Below, one piece after another: positions 52,294 to 60,785 of a DNA stretch of 64,000 nt. The stretch is from Clostridium beijerinckii (GTDB lineage Bacteria; Bacillota; Clostridia; Clostridiales; Clostridiaceae). Where the stretch lies: the NCBI RefSeq assembly GCF_018223745.1, contig NZ_CP073653.1, positions 3,066,001 to 3,130,000 of the forward strand. The letters run 5' to 3'. The first letter of the stretch is position 1; every line of letters starts with the position of its first letter. The translations under genes were made by a program, and so were the position numbers. The notes below the pieces were generated by a model. It was not told the DNA's origin. It did not search any database and saw nothing but the letters and a program-made list of their open reading frames with translations.

Positions 52294-53031
52294 TTATACT
52301 AATGGCCTTTGAACTTTATCTTCAAATATATCTTTAATAGCATTTTTATTATCATCACTATAAAGTCTATCTAATAATAAATTATAGTATGGATCATTTA
52401 CGCCTGTACAATAATAATTAATTTTATATTTATCTACAAATAATCTATGAACCTTATCAAGTTTATAAATTTGATTCTCATCTATATCTTTTGATAATTC
52501 AATTGTATCTCCATCGTTCATTATAATGAAATATTTAAACTCATACGATGAGCCATTTTTACCTGTTCTCTTTGTACAGTATGATTGTATTTTATTAATA
52601 TTTTCAAATTTATAACTCTTCTCTTTTGATACAGCTCCCCCTACATAAAATCCATCATAAGTTATATTTATATATGAATGCAGCATGCTATTTAATCCAA
52701 TTATTCCTGTTATAATGCAAATCAAAGTCAATATCACAGCTAACTTCGATATACGTCTCTTCAAAAAACAGCATCCAATTGTTACAAAGATAATTCCCAT
52801 GCTGATAGCGACTATAAAGTCATACCTTAAAGAATTACTAAGAAAAACTAATGTATCATATTTTGAAAAATCTAATTCAGATATATATGCCACCTTTGAT
52901 CTCAATGCCTCTTCTATTATCCATACTATCAAGACAAATACTCCAGTTAGAATAAAATATAACAGTATCTCAAGTGCTTCTAGAATTCTTTTGAGTTTTC
53001 CTTTGGATCTTTTATAACTTTTATATTTCAT
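52294..53031 (-). CDS. Membrane protein of unknown function
   Basis: I take the start at ATG 53031 (MKYKSYKRSK) because GGGGAAAA precedes it; a second ATG at 53046 has no ribosome site. The ~245-aa protein has a basic N-terminus, three predicted membrane helices (about residues 25-45, 75-95 and 103-123) and a 120-residue C-terminal soluble domain (I-T-Y-D-G-F-Y-V-G-G, I-I-M-N-D-G-D-T-I-E-L). That tail resembles a PH-like YcxB-type module in its strand pattern, which is only a guess. It is a single gene transcribed toward the terminator region at 52170-52208. Confidence 0.6.
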   Translation of the reverse strand: MKYKSYKRSKGKLKRILEALEILLYFILTGVFVLIVWIIEEALRSKVAYISELDFSKYDTLVFLSNSLRYDFIVAISMGIIFVTIGCCFLKRRISKLAVILTLICIITGIIGLNSMLHSYINITYDGFYVGGAVSKEKSYKFENINKIQSYCTKRTGKNGSSYEFKYFIIMNDGDTIELSKDIDENQIYKLDKVHRLFVDKYKINYYCTGVNDPYYNLLLDRLYSDDNKNAIKDIFEDKVQRPLV

Positions 53032-53337
53032 ATTTATTTTCCCCATATTTTAATAATAATTTATATGATAGATCATTACACTTAAAACATCAGATATGTG
53101 TATATAATAAGACATAACATCTACAAGTTTCCCCTTAAATTTTTTTATTCTATTTATTATTTCTTCATCGAGTTCGCTCTCCAGATTTTTCTAGTTTCTT
53201 ATATTTATTATAACATATATTTACATAAGATAATTAACCATAAGAATTTCTATGTATGAGAAATTTCAATTTTAAAATCCTATTAATTGTAAGTGAGATT
53301 CATATAGGTTTAAAAATCAAATTCACCAAATTTTATC

Positions 53338-53378
53338 TTGACAAATATAGTTTATACTACTATATTTTATAGTAGTAT
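53338..53378 (+). promoter_or_regulatory. padR promoter with overlapping operator
   Basis: -35 TTGACA (53338-53343), 17-nt spacer, -10 TATATT (53361-53366). A perfect inverted repeat covers the -10: ATACTACTATA (53354-53364), 3-nt centre, TATAGTAGTAT (53368-53378). The same half-site recurs before the efflux gene (54135-54155). The rest of the 337-bp gap on the left holds nothing I recognise. Confidence 0.8.
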
Positions 53379-53383
53379 AATAA

Positions 53384-53926
53384 ATGGTGGTGATTAAATT
53401 GTCTTCAATAAATTTAATAATACTTGGATATTTGCAAAGCAAAGAGAAAAGTGCCTATGAAATGGTTAAGGAATTTGAAGTCTGGAATCTTACTAAGTGG
53501 TTAAAAATTAGTACCCCGTCAATTTATAAAAATATAATTAAATTATGTGATAATGGGTATTTAAATTCAAGAACCGTTAAAGAAGGTGAAATGCCTGAAA
53601 AAACACTATATTCACTAAATGAAAAAGGAAATCTATATTTCAATGAGCTAATGGAAGAAAGTTCAAAGAATATAGGAAATATTTATTTGGAGTTTAATGC
53701 ATTTTTAGTTAATATAGAGAACTTGCCAGAAGAAAAAAGAAAAGAATACCTTAAAAACTTCAAAGATAAAGCGGAAGAACGTAGAGCGTTTGTTGAGCCA
53801 ATTTATAATTACACAAAACAGCACAATGAAAGATCTGGTTCTGAACTTCTTATATTAGATCTGTATAACGAGATTTATAGCGTTTTACAAAAATGGTCTG
53901 AAAAAGTTTTTGATTATTACAATTAA
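53384..53926 (+). CDS. PadR-family transcriptional regulator
   Basis: The ~180-aa protein has the PadR winged-helix domain at its N-terminus (L-I-I-L-G-Y-L-Q-S-K-E-K-S-A-Y-E-M, then I-S-T-P-S-I-Y-K-N-I, L-C-D-N-G-Y-L) and a helical C-terminal dimerisation part of the Vir family type. ATG 53384 is used, but TTG 53399 with GGTGG upstream is equally plausible. It is likely an auto-repressor that also represses the DHA2 transporter downstream, since identical operators lie at both promoters. The inducer is presumably an exported toxic compound. Confidence 0.87.
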   Translation: MVVIKLSSINLIILGYLQSKEKSAYEMVKEFEVWNLTKWLKISTPSIYKNIIKLCDNGYLNSRTVKEGEMPEKTLYSLNEKGNLYFNELMEESSKNIGNIYLEFNAFLVNIENLPEEKRKEYLKNFKDKAEERRAFVEPIYNYTKQHNERSGSELLILDLYNEIYSVLQKWSEKVFDYYN

Positions 53927-54134
53927 TAATTTAATGTCTCCAATAAGTCACTGTCAAAAATAACAAGGTATCATACTATTATTTTGCATCATACTAAATC
54001 AGTAGTATTAGTTAATAGTCAAATATGAGCTAAGATTACTTCTTTATGTTACACAAAATATATGTATCATCTTTTACTTGTTATTTTCTTTCTAGTGCCT
54101 AAATCTTAATATTGTGAGACAATTTTTTCGCGCC

Positions 54135-54155
54135 ACTACTATACTTTATAGTAGT
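54135..54155 (+). promoter_or_regulatory. Second PadR operator, upstream of the efflux transporter
   Basis: ACTACTATA (54135-54143), 3-nt centre CTT, TATAGTAGT (54147-54155): the same 9-bp half-sites and 3-bp centre as in the padR promoter. It overlaps a probable -10 TATACT (54140-54145); the -35 is unclear (GAGACA at 54116-54121 gives an 18-nt spacer). Confidence 0.75.
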
Positions 54156-54208
54156 TTATTATATACTAATATAAAAATATTTTTATTACTATTTAGGAGG
54201 TTTGTCTT

Positions 54209-55882
54209 ATGAACAAAAAACATCAAAACATTTCTTTTATAGCCATCATTTTAGGATTTTTTATGGCATTATTAGATACAACTGTGGTAAATATTACTTT
54301 GCCTAGAATGACCGAATACTTTAATACCACTATGGATCATATTTCTTGGGTAGTAAATGCCTATAATCTGTCTACTGCAGTTATTCTAGTAACTGCTTCG
54401 AGACTTTCGGATCAATTTGGCAGAAAAAAATTGTTTATTTCAGGAGTATTTCTATTTACGATCTCTTCATTTCTATGTGGTATTTCAAATTCTCTTCAAT
54501 TACTTATATTATTTCGAACACTTCAAGGTATAGCTGCAGCTTTTGTTGTAACCATTGCTATGCCTCTTTCTGCTGAAATATTCCCACCTGAAAAGAGAAG
54601 AACTATTATGGCACTTTGGGGAGCTTTTTCTGGTCTTGCTGCTGCAAGTGGTCCTTCCATTGGTGGTATAGTAACTCAATTTTTTAATTGGAGATATATT
54701 TTCTTCATTAATATACCCATAGGCTGTATTTGCATGCTATTGACTATGAAATTCATAAAGGAATCTTATGACCCAACCGCAAGCAAAAACATAGACTTTT
54801 TTGGAATTATAACAATCTCAATTGCTATGTTCTGCTTAACTTTCGCATTAATGAAAGCTAATGAAAAAGGTTGGACTTCAAGCTTCATCCTTTCCTTCTT
54901 TGCAATTTCTGTTATAGCCTTTATACTATTTGTCATTATTGAACTAAAAGTTAAAGAGCCCATGGTTCCTCTTAGTTTGTTTAAATCTATACCATTTACA
55001 AACGGATCTATTACGCTGTTTTTACTCGGTCTTGGTATGATGTCTGGTACCTACTTACTATCTTTTTTCCTAATTCAGATTAAAGGATTAAATCAACTTT
55101 CAGCAGGACTTATTATTTCAACTATGTCATTAACTTCAATGATTTTTTCAATATTAGCTACTATTTTGACAAAAAAATTAGGCAGCAGATTAACTAGTGC
55201 ATTAGGTATTCTTTTACTTTGTATTTCTTGCTACTTAAATAGTTCTCTTACTCAAAATTCTTCAAATATAGATTTTATTTTAAGATTAATTGTTGCCGGT
55301 TCTGGTACGGGATTAAGTATGGCAACACTAATAGGTTCTGTAATGGCTAACGTTCCTTTAGATAAAATAGGAATAGCTTCTGGAATAAATAATATGACAA
55401 GAACACTTGGGACTGTACTTGGAGTTGCCTTATTTTTAACTATATTTACATCAAATATGACTACCCAGATGTATGATGCTAAAGACTCTGCTATTCAAAC
55501 AATACAGAATGACACTGTATTTGATGATGAAACAAAGCAACAGATGATTACTTCTATCAAAACAGGTAGTAATAAAAATGTTAGTCTTTCAGAAATATTA
55601 AATACAATTGCTGAAAAAGAAGCTGCTGTGTTAACCTCTTCTCCTGCTGTGGATAAAGATAAAATCAAAGAGATTTTTGAAACTCAAAAGAAAGAAACCC
55701 AAAAAATAATACCTAATATACAAGATACCTTTTTGACTTATACTGTTAAAGCTTTTAGTTTTACATTTAAAGTGAGCGCTATAATTCTCTTGCCAGGTAT
55801 ATTGTTTGCATTATTCAGCGATAAAAAGAGAAGTCGTAATATGAAAAATAAGAGGCTTGTTGAAAACATAAATAATGCATAA
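54209..55882 (+). CDS. DHA2-family (EmrB/QacA) multidrug efflux MFS transporter
   Basis: The 557-aa membrane protein has about 14 helices, as in DHA2 drug:H+ antiporters. Motif D1 L-D-T-T-V-V-N-I-T-L-P is in helix 1 and motif A R-L-S-D-Q-F-G-R-K-K-L-F in the first loop; motif C-like G-P-S-I-G-G is in helix 5. A large extracytoplasmic loop (about residues 420-510) is predicted before the last helix. The ribosome site AGGAGG lies 8 nt before the ATG. PadR operator upstream; terminator at 55893-55933. Substrate unknown. Confidence 0.9.
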   Translation: MNKKHQNISFIAIILGFFMALLDTTVVNITLPRMTEYFNTTMDHISWVVNAYNLSTAVILVTASRLSDQFGRKKLFISGVFLFTISSFLCGISNSLQLLILFRTLQGIAAAFVVTIAMPLSAEIFPPEKRRTIMALWGAFSGLAAASGPSIGGIVTQFFNWRYIFFINIPIGCICMLLTMKFIKESYDPTASKNIDFFGIITISIAMFCLTFALMKANEKGWTSSFILSFFAISVIAFILFVIIELKVKEPMVPLSLFKSIPFTNGSITLFLLGLGMMSGTYLLSFFLIQIKGLNQLSAGLIISTMSLTSMIFSILATILTKKLGSRLTSALGILLLCISCYLNSSLTQNSSNIDFILRLIVAGSGTGLSMATLIGSVMANVPLDKIGIASGINNMTRTLGTVLGVALFLTIFTSNMTTQMYDAKDSAIQTIQNDTVFDDETKQQMITSIKTGSNKNVSLSEILNTIAEKEAAVLTSSPAVDKDKIKEIFETQKKETQKIIPNIQDTFLTYTVKAFSFTFKVSAIILLPGILFALFSDKKRSRNMKNKRLVENINNA

Positions 55883-55892
55883 ATAAACTAAT

Positions 55893-55933
55893 AATAAAAA
55901 TATGTTGCGTAATAAGCGCAACATATTTTTATT
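55893..55933. terminator. Strong terminator after the efflux gene
   Basis: AATAAAAATATGTTGCG (55893-55909) pairs with CGCAACATATTTTTATT (55917-55933) around a 7-nt loop; T and A runs in the stem make it bidirectional. Confidence 0.85.
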
Positions 55934-56088
55934 ATAATAGCCAATATTTTTTTTCAAAAAGTTTTGATTTATGGACACTATTAACTTACTTTTAATTTTC
56001 TCAAAAAACTACTCTCTTTTTATTTGTAAATATAGCATGAATACATTTCCAATATTAAATTTATCATTTAGAATGTTATTTTATTTTT

Positions 56089-56940
56089 CTAATTTACAAT
56101 TGTTATTTTTACATTAGGGCTTCCGTCAAATACATGTTTTACAACAAAAGTACTTCTATGTATATTAATTGATGTTAGTTTATCACAACTTTGAAATGCT
56201 CCCCATCCAACAACTTGCACGCTTTTAGGTATATCTACAGATCTTAAATTTTGGCAACCTTTAAAAGCTACCTCTCCTATATCTATTACATTATCTGGTA
56301 TTTTTATATTGGTTAAACTTACGCAGCCTGAAAAAGCCCCTTGCCCGATACTTGTTAGACCGTTAGGCATTGTCACACTAGTTAACTGATTGCAACCATT
56401 AAATGTTGCTTTCTCTATTTCTTTTACACTTTCAGGTATACTAATTGCTTTTAAATTGCTGTCCCATTCAAAGGCGCTTTCTCCTATACTTGTAACACTA
56501 TTTGGTATTGTTATACTCTCTATTTTAGCTGAGCTATTATCAGTAGAAAATGCTCCGATTCCTATACTTGTAACTGAAACACCATCAATTTCACTAGGTA
56601 TATTTACAACAGTGTTAACTCCGCTATATCCTACTATTGTTCCAGTTAATTTATCAAATTTCAAATTTTCACTTGTTGTCATCACTTCTTTCCATGCTCC
56701 ACTACTATCTAAATAGTATCCATCAATGGTTTTATCATGTTCCATATAACCTCTTGAATTAAAGTGATACCATTTTCCATCAATTTGACTCCAGCCTGTG
56801 GCCCATGAATCTCCTTCTGCATACCACCATCCTGCTAAATTATGTTTCCATTCTGCATTTGCACCTATTGGATTTAACATTAATACAGAAGCTACAACCA
56901 AAGCGCTAGCTATTACTTTTGTTAATTTTAACTTTTTCAT
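56089..56940 (-). CDS. Secreted BspA-like leucine-rich repeat protein with wall-binding repeats
   Basis: The 283-aa protein has a signal peptide (K-K-L-K-L-T-K-V-I, hydrophobic core, cleavage after A-N-A). Residues about 30-75 form two to three choline-binding-type repeats (W-W-Y-A-E-G-D-S-W-A-T-G-W, G-K-W-Y-H-F-N-S-R-G-Y-M). Residues about 95-280 are five to six LRR_5 (BspA) repeats of the form S-V-T-S-I-G-x-x-A-F. It is probably attached to the cell wall and may mediate adhesion. Monocistronic, ribosome site weak (AGGGGAAT). Confidence 0.85.
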   Translation of the reverse strand: MKKLKLTKVIASALVVASVLMLNPIGANAEWKHNLAGWWYAEGDSWATGWSQIDGKWYHFNSRGYMEHDKTIDGYYLDSSGAWKEVMTTSENLKFDKLTGTIVGYSGVNTVVNIPSEIDGVSVTSIGIGAFSTDNSSAKIESITIPNSVTSIGESAFEWDSNLKAISIPESVKEIEKATFNGCNQLTSVTMPNGLTSIGQGAFSGCVSLTNIKIPDNVIDIGEVAFKGCQNLRSVDIPKSVQVVGWGAFQSCDKLTSINIHRSTFVVKHVFDGSPNVKITIVN

Positions 56941-57020
56941 ATTATTCCCCTATTTTTCCTAAAATTACATAATACCAATTTATTGTATTTTACCATAATT
57001 ATCAATAATGTTCCATATTG

Positions 57021-57111
57021 TTGTTAACCATAGACTTTTTCATTTTTACCTTCTTAACTTTTTAAAAAGGTAAAAAGTTTTATTTAGACCTTTGTTCCTT
57101 TTTAAAAATAT
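57021..57111. repeat. Conserved upstream element, copy 2 (before the NUDIX gene)
   Basis: It aligns with 49133-49225 (blocks TTGTTAAC, TACCTTCTTAA, CTTAACTTTTTAAA, GTTTTATTTA, TTGTTCCTTT). In this copy AACTTTTT and AAAAAGTT form an 8-bp stem. It is 120 nt before the NUDIX start codon. Confidence 0.6.
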
Positions 57112-57230
57112 TTAATTAAACCTTCGAAAAAATGTTTATTGTTAACAAGGTTTATTTAAAAGAAGGTTTAAATTTTACAAGTTTATTTGAAAATACAATT
57201 CATATATTATAAAATATTTTTTGAGGTGTT

Positions 57231-57638
57231 ATGATGAAGAAAACTATTAATGTTGTAGCTGCAATTATAAAAAATGAGAACGAAGAAATATTATGCGCTC
57301 TACGCTCTCCTATTATGAAATCGCCAAATCTTTGGGAGTTCCCAGGTGGTAAAATAGAGGATAATGAAACTCCAAAAGAAGCTATTGAAAGAGAAATCTT
57401 TGAAGAATTGAATTGTAAAGTGCGATATATTAATATACATAATGAAAATAGGCATGAATACGATGATTTTATTGTAAATTTGATAACTACTAACTGCGAA
57501 TTAGTAGATAGCTATCCTAAAGCTAATGAACACGCAGCTTTATTATGGCTGAAACCAGAAAGCCTGCTTTCTTTGAAGTGGGCTCCTGCAGATATTCCTG
57601 CTGTACTCGAAATAATAAAAAATCATGCTATTATTTAG
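57231..57638 (+). CDS. NUDIX hydrolase, MutT/8-oxo-dGTP diphosphatase type
   Basis: The 135-aa protein has the Nudix box G-G-K-I-E-D-N-E-T-P-K-E-A-I-E-R-E-I-F-E followed by E-L-N-C: all catalytic Glu residues are present, while the last Gly of the consensus is Asn. Before it, L-W-E-F-P-G-G is the MutT-type lead-in. It would hydrolyse oxidised or non-canonical (d)NTPs. Start at ATG 57231 or 57234 behind GAGGTG. Its stop codon lies within the terminator stem at 57618-57648. Confidence 0.88.
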   Translation: MMKKTINVVAAIIKNENEEILCALRSPIMKSPNLWEFPGGKIEDNETPKEAIEREIFEELNCKVRYINIHNENRHEYDDFIVNLITTNCELVDSYPKANEHAALLWLKPESLLSLKWAPADIPAVLEIIKNHAII

Positions 57639-57648
57639 CATGATTTTT
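57618..57648 (+). terminator. Terminator overlapping the NUDIX stop codon
   Basis: AAAAATCATGCT (57618-57629) pairs with AGCATGATTTTT (57637-57648), followed by further T. The TAG stop is part of the hairpin. Confidence 0.85.
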
Positions 57649-57742
57649 TTACACTATTAGATATATTAATTTAAACTAATTGATTTGTTCATTAATTTGA
57701 AAATTTTCTATTCAGATAAAATACTGTCTTAAAATTTTCACT

Positions 57743-58417
57743 TTATAAATAACTATTAAGATTTATTTGTTCTTTGAACTCATCTAATCCTACTCTGTCT
57801 ATGTAATCTCCTAATCTTTCTCTGTTAGTCGCATTTTCCCTATATACTTCAATAACTTTTTCTATTAAATCATATACCTTTTCTTCTGATACAGAAAGTG
57901 CTATTCTATCTGCTATTCTTGGTCTAGCTCCACCTTTTCCGCCAACATAGAACATCCATCCTTTTCCGCTTCCTATTAATCCTATATCTTTAAATGCACT
58001 ATCTGCACAGCTATGAGGACAACCACTTACTCCCATTTTTAATTTATTAGGTAATTCTTTTCCATGATATAAGCTGTCCAATTTTGAACCAACTGCTACT
58101 GAATCTTGAAGACCTCTTTTACAAAAAGTAGTTCCTGGACATATTTTTATGCTTCTTACACATAGACCTACTGCTGCACCTGGGTCCATCCCTAGATCAT
58201 CCCAAGCATTATCTAAATCTTCTTCTTTTAATCCAACTAATGCAATTCTTTGAGCTCCTGTAACTTTAATAGCCGCTGCATTATATTTTTCAGCTACATC
58301 TGCAATATTTCTTAAAATCTCTGGAGTTACAAGTCCAGCAGTTAAATGTGGAGCAATTGCATATGTTTCCTTATCCCTTTGTAATATTGCTCCTTTTTCT
58401 AATAAATCAGTTTTCAT
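57743..58417 (-). CDS. Small nitrite/sulfite-reductase-type siroheme Fe4S4 protein
   Basis: The 224-aa protein covers the ferredoxin-like half-domain (I-A-P-H-L-T-A-G-L-V-T-P-E-I-L) and the siroheme/Fe4S4 domain with cysteines C-P-G-T-T-F-C (Cx5C) and C-P-H-S-C (Cx3C). It is much shorter than assimilatory reductases (about 500+ aa) and fits the small single-domain sulfite/nitrite reductase-like proteins of anaerobes. It would reduce sulfite or nitrite, or act as an electron-transfer/siroheme protein. No partner genes are adjacent. The ribosome site is AGGAGAGA. Confidence 0.83.
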   Translation of the reverse strand: MKTDLLEKGAILQRDKETYAIAPHLTAGLVTPEILRNIADVAEKYNAAAIKVTGAQRIALVGLKEEDLDNAWDDLGMDPGAAVGLCVRSIKICPGTTFCKRGLQDSVAVGSKLDSLYHGKELPNKLKMGVSGCPHSCADSAFKDIGLIGSGKGWMFYVGGKGGARPRIADRIALSVSEEKVYDLIEKVIEVYRENATNRERLGDYIDRVGLDEFKEQINLNSYL

Positions 58418-58672
58418 CGCGTATCTCTCCTAATTCTAATTCTCAAAATAAAGTATTAATGTTATATAATAATTTCTATTAGTTATTGTATCATATTTAT
58501 AATCCAACCTCTAGCGAAAACATGATATTCGAAATATTCTAAATATTTAAAAGCTTTTAATATATAATATATCTTTTGATGAACTCTATTTATTGTAGCT
58601 TTTATCTTATTGGTTCTTACTATGCTTTTGCACTTTTATATCGACTATAATATAATTTTGTTTAGAATAATT

Positions 58673-58711
58673 AAAGCTGAGGCCTTCTAAATATTAGAAA
58701 ATCTCAGCTTA
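58673..58711. terminator. Terminator after the Rpn-type nuclease gene (GCTGAGA family)
   Basis: AAGCTGAG (58674-58681) pairs with CTCAGCTT (58703-58710), with an inner TTCTAA / TTAGAA stem. It lies 10 nt beyond the stop codon of the minus-strand nuclease gene. The 300-bp gap to the reductase otherwise shows nothing. Confidence 0.65.
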
Positions 58712-58720
58712 TCTCTTAAA

Positions 58721-59656
58721 TTAATTCTTGAATCTTATTTTAGATATCTCATCTACATTTAAGCCTGTTAATTTGCTTATATCTTCATCATTCATACCCA
58801 ATTTTATTGCATTTTTAGCAATCTCGATTCTATCTTGCTTTCTAGTTTCTTTTTCAACTTTTTCTTTCATTTCTTTAATCATAAAAGCATTATTTGCTAC
58901 CATATTTTCCACTCCTTCTTTATCAGCTTCTAGTATTTTAACAACACTTTCTCTTACGGTTTCATCAACAGTATTCCTAAGCCAGTGTTTCAATATTTCT
59001 TTTTCTCTACTTGTTAATTTATTAAATTTTAGTGCTACAGCCTTTAACCTCTCAAAAAATTCTAATGGTTCTACCTTTTGATCTAATAAAAATATAGCTG
59101 ATGTAATATTATTGTTTTTTATTAATTCTTCTTTTGTATATTGATGATTTACATCAATAAGTGAATATTTAAAGTTTACTATATTCTCACCAAACAACTC
59201 ATTTTTATTTACTATATCTTTAAAATAAAGAGGTACATTCCACTTTCTTATAGCATTATATAATACAATTGGAATTACTGCTGGAACTCTAAATCCTTTT
59301 CTATTTTTCTTATCTTCCTCTGTTAAATTTTTAGTATATTCTCTAAGTATTTCATTAATATAAAAGAATAATCTTAAGGGCATTCTATAATCCACAGTTG
59401 ATTGAAATTCTAAAAGTGTATAGAATATGATTTCTTCTCCACCAACATTTGCCCTATATACAATATCCGCTTCATTTTCTTCATAGTCTGCTAATATATA
59501 CTGCTTATCTACTAAAATTAAATTTTCTTCATTTAATTCTTTTGCCCAAGATGCATTAAGCATTTCTTTAATTAAATTAACAAACACTAATTTATTTGAA
59601 TAAAGATCTTTATATGATTTATCATGTACATTATTTGTAGCCCTCTTATAATCCAT
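58721..59656 (-). CDS. Rpn/YhgA-like PD-(D/E)XK nuclease family protein
   Basis: The 311-aa protein matches the Rpn (recombination-promoting nuclease, formerly transposase_31) family. The nuclease core is residues about 10-140: N-E-A-D-I-V-Y-R (Asp) and Y-T-L-L-E-F-Q-S-T-V-D-Y-R-M-P-L-R (the E-x-Q form of the E/D-x-K motif). The C-terminus has a charged coiled stretch and the repeat-like A-I-K-L-G-M-N-D-E-D-I-S-K-L-T-G-L. E. coli relatives cleave DNA and promote recA-independent recombination. It stands alone with ribosome site GAGGTAA. Confidence 0.83.
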   Translation of the reverse strand: MDYKRATNNVHDKSYKDLYSNKLVFVNLIKEMLNASWAKELNEENLILVDKQYILADYEENEADIVYRANVGGEEIIFYTLLEFQSTVDYRMPLRLFFYINEILREYTKNLTEEDKKNRKGFRVPAVIPIVLYNAIRKWNVPLYFKDIVNKNELFGENIVNFKYSLIDVNHQYTKEELIKNNNITSAIFLLDQKVEPLEFFERLKAVALKFNKLTSREKEILKHWLRNTVDETVRESVVKILEADKEGVENMVANNAFMIKEMKEKVEKETRKQDRIEIAKNAIKLGMNDEDISKLTGLNVDEISKIRFKN

Positions 59657-59756
59657 TCACTTACCTCAATTATAGCATAAATTTAGATTTAAGCGCTCAT
59701 TTATCTATACTATAATTATTTCCAAACGCTAACAAATTATACGTACATATGTTCTA

Positions 59757-59867
59757 CTAAAAAAATAAAATAAGAAGTATATAAATGTAATAACTAACTG
59801 AGATGCTATACCCTACTACATTACATACAGCTATATTTCTTTCTTTTGTAGCTTCAATATCACTCAT
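59757..59867 (-). CDS. Possible 36-aa single-span membrane peptide
   Basis: ATG 59867 has a good AGGAG 4-5 nt upstream and opens 36 codons: M-S-D-I-E-A-T-K-E-R-N-I-A-V-C, then a hydrophobic run ending Y-I-L-L-I-L-F-F-stop at 59757. The layout (charged head, one hydrophobic helix) fits a small membrane peptide, but it could be the truncated start of a lost gene. Otherwise the 349-bp gap 59657-60005 holds only promoter-like AT sequence for the MBL gene. Confidence 0.35.
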   Translation of the reverse strand: MSDIEATKERNIAVCNVVGYSISVSYYIYILLILFF

Positions 59868-60005
59868 GATTCTCCTAATCTTTCAAGTAATTAATAAATT
59901 CTATTTATTTAAGCCAAAATACCGATTGACAAATTTAATTTTATTAAATATAATTTACTCATATTAAATGTCGTATAAAGATTAATTACATCGGAGGAAT
60001 AGATT

Positions 60006-60755
60006 ATGAGAATTTTAGCATTGGAATTTTATAAAAATGGAAGAATGAAAGAATCTTTTGCATTTGGAGGATCACTTGAAAAAGAAAAAATTAATATAAA
60101 CAAAGATTACCCTGCAAGCCTGCAAAATTATTTAATAGATACTGGAAAAGAGGTTATTCTAGTAGACACAGGTTTACCAGTTGAGACTCCTGATTTTGAA
60201 GATAAACCTGATCAAGCCTTATATATGGGTGAAAAAATTGCTAATTTTAAAGAAGCACTAAAAAATGTAGGTTATGCTCCAGAAGATGTTAGTAAAGTAG
60301 TTTTAACTCATAAACATCCCGATCATGCCGGTGAACTTAGAATGTTTGATCATGCAAAGATTTATATATCAAAAATAGAGCTTGAGGCTATGAATATTGC
60401 AGCCGACAATTTAGTTGAAGTTAATTTTACTGATGGACAGTATAAAAACTTTGATAAAAGCCAAATTATAAGTGAAAATATTTATATGCTGCCAGCTTAT
60501 GGACATACTACTGGAAATTCATTAATTGTTGTTTATGATAACGGTATTCACTACATGATTCATGGTGATGTTACTTACACAGACGAAGCTTTAAGGCAAA
60601 ACCAATTATCTGTTGTCTTTGAAGATAAAGTACAAGCAATTGAAACATTAAATAAAGTCAGAACTTTTATAAAAGAAAATGATACAGTTTATTTATCAAC
60701 TCATACTCCAGAAGGTGTAACTTCCCTTAAAAATAAGACTATAATGAAATTGTAA
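60006..60755 (+). CDS. MBL-fold metallo-hydrolase
   Basis: The 249-aa protein has the metallo-beta-lactamase motif V-L-T-H-K-H-P-D-H-A-G-E (H-x-H-x-D-H, about residues 97-108), the next His in L-P-A-Y-G-H-T-T-G-N, the bridging Asp in M-I-H-G-D-V-T and the last His in L-S-T-H-T-P. The fold and length fit quorum-quenching lactonases and related hydrolases; the substrate is not known. It is followed after 30 nt by the nitroreductase gene, likely one operon. The ribosome site is CGGAGGAA. Confidence 0.86.
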   Translation: MRILALEFYKNGRMKESFAFGGSLEKEKININKDYPASLQNYLIDTGKEVILVDTGLPVETPDFEDKPDQALYMGEKIANFKEALKNVGYAPEDVSKVVLTHKHPDHAGELRMFDHAKIYISKIELEAMNIAADNLVEVNFTDGQYKNFDKSQIISENIYMLPAYGHTTGNSLIVVYDNGIHYMIHGDVTYTDEALRQNQLSVVFEDKVQAIETLNKVRTFIKENDTVYLSTHTPEGVTSLKNKTIMKL

Positions 60756-60785
60756 TAAATCGTAAAATTGAAAGGATTGAATAAA

